Below, piece by piece: positions 44,897-53,500 of a stretch of DNA of 63,355 bases. The notes beneath the pieces were generated by a model that saw nothing but the letters and a program-made list of their open reading frames with translations, ran no database searches and was not told where the DNA came from. The first letter of the stretch is position 1, and each line of letters starts with the position of its first letter. The position numbers and the translations under genes were made by a program. Source of the stretch: Neobacillus novalis NBRC 102450 (lineage in GTDB: Bacteria > Bacillota > Bacilli > Bacillales > Cytobacillaceae); the NCBI RefSeq assembly GCF_001591805.1, contig NZ_BCVP01000033.1, positions 1 to 63,355 of the forward strand. The letters run 5' to 3'.

Positions 44897-44921
44897 ACGC
44901 CGTTTAAACGGCGTTCATTCC
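44890..44921. terminator. 32-base perfect palindromic terminator between mutY and yfhS
   Basis: The arms GGAATGAACGCCGTTT and AAACGGCGTTCATTCC are exact reverse complements with no spacer; the inner bases must form the loop. It includes the mutY stop codon and ends in TTTT, and can serve both converging genes. Confidence 0.85.
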
Positions 44922-44923
44922 TT

Positions 44924-45109
44924 TTATGTCGCTTGAAGACCGCCGCGATTTTCAATTTCTTTAATGATTTCCCGATGGATTGTCTGTCCTTCACTATTTA
45001 AATAAGGAGCAATTTGCTGTAACGAATGATGAAAAAATGAAAGCTCACTTGGTTCCCAGTCTGATTTTGCCATCATCGAAAGCTCGGTCATATCCCGTCC
45101 TGCATACAT
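44924..45109 (-). CDS. yfhS: YfhS family protein
   Basis: The 61-residue protein starts at ATG 45109, preceded by AAAGGAAG. It contains MTELSMMAKSDWEPSELSFF and ends in IHREIIKEIENRGGL, the YfhS pattern. The protein is of unknown function; yfhS is reported as affecting spores in B. subtilis. It lies in its usual place next to fabL. Confidence 0.8.
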   Translation of the reverse strand: MYAGRDMTELSMMAKSDWEPSELSFFHHSLQQIAPYLNSEGQTIHREIIKEIENRGGLQAT

Positions 45110-45225
45110 GTTGCTACTTCCTTTCAATTAGGTATTTTGCCTTAGTAATTTGTTTATTCATTGTTATCTATTCAGGAAAAGGCTAAAATAGGAGAAATAA
45201 TTGATAGTAGAAGGGAATAAGAAAA

Positions 45226-45975
45226 ATGACTCAAAAAGTAGCACTCATCACTGGCAGCAGCCGGGGAATCGGTAAAGCAACTGCACTTCGGTTAGCCCAA
45301 GCAGGATATGATATTGTAATTAATTATGCGAGAAGTAAAAAAGGTGCTCTTGAAACAGCTGCACAAATTGAAGCATTGGGTAGAAAAGCATTCATTATCA
45401 AAGCCAATGTTGGTGATGTAGACAAAATTAAAGATATGTTTGCTCAAATCGATCAAGAATTTGGCCGTTTAGACGTATTTGTCAATAATGCAGCCTCTGG
45501 GGTGCAGCGTCCTGTTATGGAGCTTGAAGAATCACACTGGGATTGGACTTTAAATATCAATAGTAAAGCCCTATTGTTCTGCGCACAGGAAGCTGCCAAA
45601 TTGATGGAGAGAAATGGCGGCGGGAAAATTGTCAGCATCAGTTCACTTGGTTCCATCCGCTATTTGGAAAACTACACAGTAGTAGGAGTCTCGAAAGCGG
45701 CACTTGAGGCTTTAACGAGATATTTGGCGGTCGAATTAGCACCGAAAAATATTGTGGTTAATGCGGTCTCTGGTGGCGCTGTCGATACGGAGGCATTGAA
45801 GCATTTTCCTAACCGTGAAGAACTCCTTCAGGAAGCAAAAGAAAAAACACCTGCTGGCAGAATGGTTGAAATTGACGATATGGTCAATTGCGTCATGTTC
45901 CTTTTGTCCGAGGAGTCAAGCATGATTAGGGGCCAAACGATTATAATCGACGGGGGAATTTCATTACTCGTATAG
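45226..45975 (+). CDS. fabL: Enoyl-ACP reductase III (NADPH)
   Basis: The 249-residue SDR reduces enoyl-ACP in fatty-acid elongation. GSSRGIGKATA is the NADPH loop, NNAASG the central motif, and YTVVGVSK fits the Y-x6-K enoyl-reductase active site rather than Y-x3-K. FabL is a triclosan-tolerant alternative to FabI typical of bacilli. The start ATG 45226 follows GAAGGGAATA. The gene lies beside the SASP gene as in B. subtilis. Confidence 0.9.
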   Translation: MTQKVALITGSSRGIGKATALRLAQAGYDIVINYARSKKGALETAAQIEALGRKAFIIKANVGDVDKIKDMFAQIDQEFGRLDVFVNNAASGVQRPVMELEESHWDWTLNINSKALLFCAQEAAKLMERNGGGKIVSISSLGSIRYLENYTVVGVSKAALEALTRYLAVELAPKNIVVNAVSGGAVDTEALKHFPNREELLQEAKEKTPAGRMVEIDDMVNCVMFLLSEESSMIRGQTIIIDGGISLLV

Positions 45976-46005
45976 TAAAATTTTAATATAATTAATTTGG
46001 ATAAA

Positions 46006-46039
46006 CTCCACGGTGCATGGATACATTAATCACGTGGAG
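46006..46039 (+). promoter_or_regulatory. Hairpin that can hide the SASP ribosome site
   Basis: CTCCACG (46006-46012) pairs perfectly with CGTGGAG (46033-46039). The right arm overlaps the Shine-Dalgarno GTGGAGG of the SASP gene at 46049. The 20-base loop has no other structure. It could limit translation until the mRNA is opened, or protect the mRNA 5' end. Confidence 0.45.
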
Positions 46040-46048
46040 GTGATTACA

Positions 46049-46282
46049 ATGGCAAAATTCAATCAACAGCCAAACAAAACTTCAGCTGGAACCAACGTCC
46101 AGGAAGTAAGACAACAAAACGCCCAATCTGCTGGCGGTGCAGGTGCTGCTGGTGCAGCCGGTGCACAAGGTCAATTTGGAACTGAGTTTGGAAGCGAAAC
46201 AAATGCGCAAGAAGTAAAAAAGCAAAACCAAACTGCAGAAGCTCGTAAAAACCAAAATGCAGGTCAATTTGGCCAACAATAA
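46049..46282 (+). CDS. sspE: Gamma-type small acid-soluble spore protein
   Basis: The 77-residue protein is rich in Gln, Asn, Ala and Gly and has two copies of the TNxQEVxxQN repeat (TNVQEVRQQN, TNAQEVKKQN) around GGAGAAGAAG. TEFGSET matches the cleavage site of the germination protease GPR. Gamma SASPs do not bind DNA; they store amino acids for the outgrowing spore. Start ATG 46049 follows GTGGAGGTGA. Expression should be from a sigma-G promoter, which I could not place with confidence. Confidence 0.92.
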   Translation: MAKFNQQPNKTSAGTNVQEVRQQNAQSAGGAGAAGAAGAQGQFGTEFGSETNAQEVKKQNQTAEARKNQNAGQFGQQ

Positions 46283-46293
46283 AAAAATACTTA

Positions 46294-46332
46294 AAAAGAA
46301 GGCGCTCTTTTCCGAAAAGAGTGCCTTCTTTA
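46294..46332 (+). terminator. Terminator after the SASP gene
   Basis: AAAGAAGGC and CTCTTTTC pair with GAAAAGAG and GCCTTCTTT, giving a stem of about 17 bp with a tiny loop. Confidence 0.85.
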
Positions 46333-46444
46333 TTGTAGTGGACTTTTCGACAAAACTTCCCCCATGTCTACAGAAGTAGTCAAAGGAGAATACTGTTTGT
46401 TAAAGAATACATAATAAGTACGAAAATATAAGGCGGTGAGGGAA

Positions 46445-46702
46445 ATGAATCATTTTAATCGATTAGTTTCCGAACAAATGGTAACGATGGAAAAACTATT
46501 GTATCTTCAGGCTGAGCTTGAGCGTTGTCAACAAATTGAAGCTGAGCTTCAGAATCTCCAGAATGCCACAAATCTTGAAAGTGTTCAGACGGACATTCAA
46601 CAGATGAAGAAGGAATTGAAAGAAATCCAGCAAATTTTTGAAAAGCAGACAGAAGAGGTAATTAATTCATATCTGGAGACAAACTTAACACATTCCATGT
46701 AG
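46445..46702 (+). CDS. ygaB: YgaB family coiled-coil protein
   Basis: The 85-residue protein is almost wholly alpha-helical with heptad-like leucines and glutamines (KLLYLQAELERCQQIEAELQ), a likely coiled coil. It matches YgaB by composition and by position between the SASP gene and ygaC. Start ATG 46445 follows GGTGAGG. Function is unknown. Confidence 0.75.
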   Translation: MNHFNRLVSEQMVTMEKLLYLQAELERCQQIEAELQNLQNATNLESVQTDIQQMKKELKEIQQIFEKQTEEVINSYLETNLTHSM

Positions 46703-46889
46703 ATAGTAGAAAAAAATTCGCAAATTTTTACAAAGAGCCATGGATTTATGGCTCTTTTGTTTTAAATTCTGCTCTCAACCGTTATAATAATAGAAAATAG
46801 GAATTTTCTTTGTTGCCTTTTGTCGATATTTATTTAAAAAAATTTTAGAATAGGTTACAAAGCGTTCAGGAATGAAGGTAGGGGAGAAC

Positions 46890-47420
46890 ATGGGCGTACC
46901 CATAGAAGGTGAACCAATGCAAATACATAGCTATAAGCACAATGGGCACATCCATCGCGTCTGGGAAGAAACAACCGTTTTAAAAGGGTCGCAGCATTTA
47001 GTGATTGGTGGAAACGATCGCACCTTGGTAACTGAGTCAGATGGGAGAACGTGGATTACACGGGAACCTGCCATTTGTTACTTCCACTCACAATACTGGT
47101 TCAATGTCATTGGGATGATCCGGGAAGACGGCATTTATTATTACTGTAATATCAGTTCACCATTCATTTTTGACGGTGAGGCACTAAAGTATATTGATTA
47201 TGACCTTGATATCAAGGTGTATCCTGATATGACCTTTAATTTACTAGACGAAGATGAGTATGAACGGCATCGCCGGGAAATGAATTATCCAGATGTGATT
47301 GATCAAATTTTAAAGCGGAATGTCGAAAAACTGATTCAATGGATTCGGCAGCGAAATGGCCCGTTTGCACCAGATTTTATTGATATTTGGTATGAACGTT
47401 ATCTAACATACAGACGTTAG
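46890..47420 (+). CDS. ygaC: Nucleoside tri-/diphosphate phosphatase (DUF402, YgaC/Ntdp)
   Basis: The 176-residue protein has the DUF402 motifs NDRTLVTESDGR, REPAICYFH, and FDGEALKYIDYDLD and PDMTFNLLDEDEY; the acidic residues bind metal. The S. aureus member is a nucleoside triphosphatase/diphosphatase, so this role is expected. Start ATG 46890 follows GGTAGGGAG; ATG 46872 precedes it. It has its own terminator. Confidence 0.88.
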   Translation: MGVPIEGEPMQIHSYKHNGHIHRVWEETTVLKGSQHLVIGGNDRTLVTESDGRTWITREPAICYFHSQYWFNVIGMIREDGIYYYCNISSPFIFDGEALKYIDYDLDIKVYPDMTFNLLDEDEYERHRREMNYPDVIDQILKRNVEKLIQWIRQRNGPFAPDFIDIWYERYLTYRR

Positions 47421-47426
47421 ATGCTA

Positions 47427-47458
47427 AAAACCTGTTGATTGGTTTATCAACAGGTTTT
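47427..47458 (+). terminator. Terminator between ygaC and ygaD
   Basis: AAAACCTGTTGAT (47427-47439) pairs perfectly with ATCAACAGGTTTT (47446-47458), loop TGGTTT. It ends 34 bases before the ygaD start. Confidence 0.85.
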
Positions 47459-47492
47459 CCTATGTCAGGAAGAAAAGGGGGCCATTTATACT

Positions 47493-49259
47493 TTGAGCAG
47501 CATTCGCAGGTACCTTCAATTTGTGAAACCATATCGACTGCAGATTATCGGAACGGTCATCATTGGGGTGATTAAATTTTCCATTCCGCTCATCATTCCA
47601 CTGCTGATTAAATATGTAGTTGATGATATCGTCGGGAACAATGCCTTATCCCACGACGAGAAGCTTAATAAACTAATGCTTATTATGGGTGTGATGCTAG
47701 TTGTATTTGTCATCCTGAGACCGCCTATCGAATATTACCGCCAGTATTTCGCCCAATGGACATCTAGTAAAATCCTCTATGATATTCGTGATACGTGTTT
47801 TTCACATATTCAAAAGTTGAGCTTCAAATATTATTCAAACACCCGCGCAGGTGAGATAATCTCACGTGTGATTAATGATGTAGAGCAAACAAAAACCTTT
47901 GTTATTTCCGGATTAATGAATCTTTGGCTTGATATTGCTACCATCATCCTTGCCATTATCCTAATGTTTTCAATGAACGCTAAATTAACGTTAGTATCGA
48001 TTGTGCTGTTCCCACTTTACGCCTTTTCAGTGCGTTACTTTTTCGGGAATTTACGCAAGCTGACACGGTCGCGCTCTCAAGCACTGGCAGAAGTCCAAAG
48101 CTATTTACATGAGCGCGTGCAAGGAATGCCGGTAATTAAGAGCTTTGCGATTGAAGAATATGAACAAGGTCAATTTGATAAGCAAAATAAAAACTTTTTA
48201 GAAAAGGCATTGCAGCATACAAGCTGGAATGCGAAGTCCTTTTCAGTGGTTAATACGATAACGGATATTGCTCCATTACTCGTTATTGGTTATTCCGCCT
48301 ATTTGGTCATCCAGCATCAGCTGTCACTTGGGACAATGGTTGCGTTTTTTGCCTATATTGACAAACTTTATAATCCACTAAGAAGGTTGGTCAATTCTTC
48401 AACAACTATTACTCAATCCTTTGCATCGATGGACAGGGTATTTGAATTTTTGGATGAGAAATATGATATCGTTGATGGCCCGAATGCGCGGGTGTGCAGT
48501 AAAGTTTATGGAGATATCTCTTTTGAGAATGTTTCTTTTTCCTACGACAAAAATGAGGAAATGATGTTAAAAGACATTCATTTAGATGTGAAAAAGGGAG
48601 AAACAATTGCACTTGTAGGGATGAGCGGTGGCGGGAAATCAACACTAGTCAGTCTGATACCTCGTTTTTATGACGTGACAAAGGGAAGAATTACATTAGA
48701 CGGTGTAGATATCCGGCAATTTAAGGTTCAAACGCTAAGAGACAAAATTGGTGTCGTTTTTCAGGATAATATCTTATTTAGTGAATCGGTTAAGGATAAT
48801 ATTTTATTAGGGAAGCCAGGGGCATCGGATGAGGAAGTTTATCAGGCGGCTAAAGCGGCGAATGCCCATGAGTTTATCTTAAATCTGTCAGACGGATACA
48901 ACACCAAGGTCGGCGAACGAGGCGTCAAACTTTCTGGAGGTCAAAAACAACGCGTTGCGATTGCCCGCGTATTTTTGAAGAATCCACCCATCTTAATACT
49001 TGATGAGGCAACATCGGCATTGGATTTAGAAAGTGAACATTCGATTCAAGAATCACTTGAGGAGCTGGCAAGGGAACGGACCACTTTTATTGTGGCCCAC
49101 CGGCTGTCGACCATTACCCATGCGAACCGAATTGTCCTGATTGAGCACGGACAAATCGTAGAAGTGGGAACACATGACGAACTAATGGCCAAACAAGGAA
49201 ATTATTATAGATTATTTCAAGTGCAGCAACTTGAACAAACAAAAACCGAGGCAGAGTAA
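47493..49259 (+). CDS. ygaD: ABC half-transporter, membrane and ATPase domains fused (MsbA/LmrA-like)
   Basis: The 588-residue protein has six membrane segments (about 10-300) and a C-terminal ATPase with Walker A VGMSGGGKST, signature LSGGQKQR, Walker B PILILDEATSALD and switch histidine VAHRLST. It acts as a homodimer exporting lipids or drugs; the substrate is unknown. The start is taken as TTG 47493 because it gives the conserved MSSIRRYLQFVKPY; GGGGG lies about 13 bases upstream, rather far. An earlier TTG at 47439 is inside the preceding terminator. Confidence 0.88.
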   Translation: MSSIRRYLQFVKPYRLQIIGTVIIGVIKFSIPLIIPLLIKYVVDDIVGNNALSHDEKLNKLMLIMGVMLVVFVILRPPIEYYRQYFAQWTSSKILYDIRDTCFSHIQKLSFKYYSNTRAGEIISRVINDVEQTKTFVISGLMNLWLDIATIILAIILMFSMNAKLTLVSIVLFPLYAFSVRYFFGNLRKLTRSRSQALAEVQSYLHERVQGMPVIKSFAIEEYEQGQFDKQNKNFLEKALQHTSWNAKSFSVVNTITDIAPLLVIGYSAYLVIQHQLSLGTMVAFFAYIDKLYNPLRRLVNSSTTITQSFASMDRVFEFLDEKYDIVDGPNARVCSKVYGDISFENVSFSYDKNEEMMLKDIHLDVKKGETIALVGMSGGGKSTLVSLIPRFYDVTKGRITLDGVDIRQFKVQTLRDKIGVVFQDNILFSESVKDNILLGKPGASDEEVYQAAKAANAHEFILNLSDGYNTKVGERGVKLSGGQKQRVAIARVFLKNPPILILDEATSALDLESEHSIQESLEELARERTTFIVAHRLSTITHANRIVLIEHGQIVEVGTHDELMAKQGNYYRLFQVQQLEQTKTEAE

Positions 49260-49273
49260 TTGCTTCGGTTTTT
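49241..49273. terminator. Terminator between ygaD and ygaE
   Basis: AAAAACCGAGGCA (49241-49253) pairs with TGCTTCGGTTTTT (49261-49273), with one G-T pair. It spans the ygaD stop codon and abuts the opposing ygaE stop. Confidence 0.8.
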
Positions 49274-49274
49274 C

Positions 49275-50351
49275 CTAGTCTTGGCTTTCTTCTTCAATCG
49301 ATACTTCATTTTTGTGATAGGAATGAAAGCTGGTAATCAATGTATCAAGATGTTCGACTTGTTCAGCATAATCAATAACCGAGGCGACAATCTGCATTGT
49401 ATGATAAAGATGCGGATTATTATGGTCGGCAGATTCACTCTGATGAGTGAAAAAGTAGTCGAATAACTCCTTTTTGTTTAAGTAAACATGCTCCTCATGA
49501 TAGGGAGGCGGCGTTGGGATTTTTCCAATGAATCTAAGTAAGACCTGTTCATGATGATAAATAAGGCTATCAACCTGTTCCTGGATGGATTGCTTGAAAT
49601 TTTCCGGAAGGTGAAGCAGTTCGTTTTCAAACCGATGCAGCCTTTTTAAGGTATCAAGTGCTTTTTTTGCCGTTAAGTTCAATTGTCGATAAATAACAAG
49701 CTTTCTCGATTTTTCAAGATTCTTTTTAGAAAAATAACCTCGTTCTTCCTTGTACATCTTATAAAACTGATCCATCGTCTGGATTTCTTCTTTTAATTTC
49801 TTTATATCTGTTTTGAGAAGCTGGTGATCATAATCATGGCGTGTACTTAAGCGAATCCACTTAATAATTTCCTCAGTTGTGGCAACAATTTTAAAATAAA
49901 GCTTATTTTCATACTTTGGCGGGATAAAGACGAGATTGACGATAAATGCTGAAAATACCCCGATCATGATTGTGGAGAAGCGAATCCCGGCAAATTGAAT
50001 AAAGCTTCCGCTTTGTGTTTCCATAATTGATATTAATGTTACGAGTGAGAGTCCAATTGTATTCTCTAGTTTGAGTTTAAGATTAATAATAATCACGATG
50101 ATTGCGGCTAAGCCGATAACGATAAAATGGTTTCCTAACAGGAGAACCAAGATGACAGCAAGTAAAGCCCCTATGATATTTCCTTGGATTTGTTCAATAA
50201 TAGTTAAATAAGAGCGATAAATGGTCGGTTGAATCGCAAATATTGCTGCAATCGCAGCGAATACGGGTGAAGGCGAATGGAACAACTGACTTAAGTATAG
50301 GGCTAAAACAATTGCTATTCCCGTTTTTAAGATGCGGGCACCTAACTTCAT
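49275..50351 (-). CDS. ygaE: Aromatic acid exporter family membrane protein (YgaE, FUSC-like)
   Basis: The 358-residue protein has an N-terminal block of five or six membrane segments (about 5-160) with FAAIAAIFAIQPTIYRS, and a long helical cytoplasmic C-half. This is the ArAE_1/FUSC-like family, named after aromatic acid efflux proteins; the actual substrate is unknown. It is on the minus strand with weak spacing to gltB upstream. Its position after ygaD matches B. subtilis. Confidence 0.85.
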   Translation of the reverse strand: MKLGARILKTGIAIVLALYLSQLFHSPSPVFAAIAAIFAIQPTIYRSYLTIIEQIQGNIIGALLAVILVLLLGNHFIVIGLAAIIVIIINLKLKLENTIGLSLVTLISIMETQSGSFIQFAGIRFSTIMIGVFSAFIVNLVFIPPKYENKLYFKIVATTEEIIKWIRLSTRHDYDHQLLKTDIKKLKEEIQTMDQFYKMYKEERGYFSKKNLEKSRKLVIYRQLNLTAKKALDTLKRLHRFENELLHLPENFKQSIQEQVDSLIYHHEQVLLRFIGKIPTPPPYHEEHVYLNKKELFDYFFTHQSESADHNNPHLYHTMQIVASVIDYAEQVEHLDTLITSFHSYHKNEVSIEEESQD

Positions 50352-50490
50352 TCTAAAAAAATTCCTTTCAAAATTACGTATTTGTTTTTATTTTGCTCAC
50401 TAACAAACAATTAAGTACTATACATGGATTAAAACATATAATCAAGAGAAATTATATGAATTTAACTTGTAAATATTTCGGAAAATTGCG

Positions 50491-50528
50491 ACAAAAAAAT
50501 TAACGCCCCAAATGCAGAGGACGTTAAT
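50491..50528 (-). terminator. Terminator after gltB
   Basis: Read on the minus strand, ATTAACGTCC pairs with GGGCGTTAAT (10 bp, one G-U) and is followed by seven T. Plus-strand arms are 50499-50508 and 50519-50528. Confidence 0.85.
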
Positions 50529-50543
50529 TCGTTCGTTGTTTCA

Positions 50544-53500
50544 TTACTCTGTTGATACAGCCGGGTCAGCCTGTTCCTTAACAGGAAGAATTTGTACAAA
50601 GTGATTTTCTGGCTGGGTTAAAAGACCTCGGAGCTGATTTGCTTCATCAAGCTGGCCATTCTGCTCAAGCAGGTCAGTATATTTACCTAATAGCTCGTTA
50701 ATATCCTGTATTCCTTTATGGGATAAATTTGAAACCGATACCTTAGCTCCCTTAGCAATCCTTCGTGTAATTGCGTCGATGGTTAGACCCATTTCCGGCT
50801 TATGCCGAATATAGACGACGCCGCCCGTCATACCAGCACAAATCCATGGTCCCGGATCTCCTAGCACCAGGCCGCGGCCATTTGTCATATATTCAAAGGC
50901 AAATCCTTTTATATTGGCATTTGCACCGATATTCCCGGCTTCTTTTTCAGGAAGCGGTTTTTTTACAGTGCCGCCGATGATTATATCAGCACCAGAGAGG
51001 CGGATTCCAGCTCGGGCATCAGCATTGCCCTGGGCAACTAGGAGTCCTTTTTGTGCCCCATATCCAAAGCCCTTCCCAACAGAGCCATTATAATATTGGC
51101 CATTTTTCCCTTTTGACTTCAGCACGTGGATATTTCCGCCAAAGGAGGTTTTCCCAACACCGTCCTGTCCGCCGCCGTTTACGGTTATTTCGATGCCTTC
51201 ACTATTATAGGCGCCTAAGCCGTTACCGGGAATGGAACCTTCCTTATACTTTAGCTGAACAGGAGATAGCTGCTTGTAGGAGCCATCCAGTCTGCCCCTG
51301 ACACGGTGGCAGGAAACTCGGCTTCCGAGCACGCGCTGTTCAGATGTGACATTGGCGAATTCTCGCGATGAATGAAGCTGTTCAACACTTTCATCAAGAT
51401 ATTCAGCTCCTGCCGCTACCTGCATTTGAACTTCTTCGATTGATTTTGAAGCTCTCATTTTAGCTAATTGGCTAATTTCCAGCGGTTTTAGCAAGTAGGA
51501 AAGGCTAAGCAGCTGTTCACCATTTACCTGCTCTAATAATTCTGAATGACCGACAGCATCTTGGAGATTTCTGATTCCTAATGATGCAGAAAGTGCTTTT
51601 AATTCACGTCCAAAAGCAGTAAAAAGATTCATGATGCCCTGAACAGCTAATTCTAATTGCCGGGGAACAAATCGTCTTAGCCCATGTTCCTTAGCCTGTA
51701 CTTCTGATTCAATCTGGGTGGCAATTCCAACATGGCATGTATCCAAATGGCAGCCGCGGCAGGTCGTACAGCCAATCGCGAGCATTGATAATGTTCCAAA
51801 GCCAACACGGTTTGCTCCAAGAAGCATAATCTTCATGACATCCATCGCGCTCTTCATTCCGCCATCAGCCCAAATTTCTATTCTATGGCGAAGACCGCTT
51901 TCTAAGAGGGCATTATGCGCTGCTTTAACTCCAATTTCGACTGGCAATCCGACGTGCTGGAGGGCATGAATTCTTGCTGCACCCGTACCTCCGTCAAAGC
52001 CGCTCAAGGTGATAATGTCTGCGCCTGCTTTAGCGATACCGACAGCAATGGTTCCAATGTTTGGAACGACTGGCACCTTGACTGCAATTTTTGCTTGATC
52101 ATTAGCTGTTTTTAATTCTAGAATCATTTGGGCTAAATCTTCAATAGAGTAGATGTCATGGTTGTTTGATGGTGAGATTAAATCCGAACCCAGTGTTGCA
52201 TTCCGCGCTTCCGCGACTTTTACAGTCACTTTTGAACCCGGTAAGTGACCACCTTCCCCGGGCTTGGCGCCTTGACCAATTTTTATTTCCAAAAGATTGG
52301 ATGAGTTTAACAGTTCAGCATTGACCCCAAACCTTCCTGAGGCAATTTGTTGTCCTCTAGTCTTTGGATATTTGCCGAGCATATCCTTAATTTCGCCGCC
52401 TTCACCATTCATGCTTACCATGTTTAAGCGGTCAGCCCCTTCTGCATAGGCCCTGAAGGCAGTCTCATTCTGTGAACCGAAGGACATTGAAGAAATAAGA
52501 AACGGCAGATCATGGCTGCCGACACGAATATCGACATTGTCAGGGGATAATGGCTTATGACTCTTCTTTAACTGAACTAAGTGACGAATGGCAGTTGGAT
52601 TCGCTGCTTCCTGTTCCGAGATTTTATCACGGTAAACACTGTAATCTCCAGTTGCAGCTACCTCAGAGATAGACTTCCAAATACGCGGGAAGAGGTGAAA
52701 GGTTTTTCCGACCCTTTCCTTTTCATTCTGGTAAGCTTCTGCTCTATTTAAAGAATCCAGCTTCATTGCCTCGAAATCGGCCGCTAATTCGTTTGAACCA
52801 AAATAGTTAACGATGTTTAAAACATTAGCAATGTCTTCATGTAATCCGATGCTTGAAAATAATCGGCCATAACCGCGGAGCTCGTGGATTCCTATTGTAG
52901 AGATTACTTTTTCCAATCCCTTCGTTAAAGCGCTATAAAGGTTTGTTAAAGGCTTAGTGGAGTCATCATAGACCGTTAAAAACATGTAATACGGACTAAT
53001 CAAATCTGCGCCTAAGCCAAAGGCCGTAATGATATCGCGCAGAGAGCGTATTGACGCAGAACGCAGCACTAATGAACAGTCGCGTCTTAACCCCTTACTG
53101 ACTAATGCCTGGTCAATCGCAGATGTTACTAAATGTGGGTCAAGCCAATAGTAATCTTCTTGATGTGCCTTAGCGTCATCAAGGATAAGCAGCGTCTTTC
53201 CAGACTTTACAGCTTGAACTGCTTCAAACTCTAGCCTTTCAAGTGCCTTCTCAATCTCCTCGTTTTTAGTAAATGTCATGGAAATAAACGCCGTTAACTT
53301 TTGCTCCTGAAAATGCTGGACAACTTGATCAAAACTCGGCTGGCCTAAATGCTCCGAACAAGTGAATCCGGCTTTTCCCTCTAATAATAGTGGGGAAGTC
53401 AGTTCAATCACTGTTGCTGTTTGTTCTGTTAAAAATAATGTCGGACGTTTGCCGATAATCACACGAGTGGAGAAATGCTCGGTTTCCCGGTCTCGGTCAA

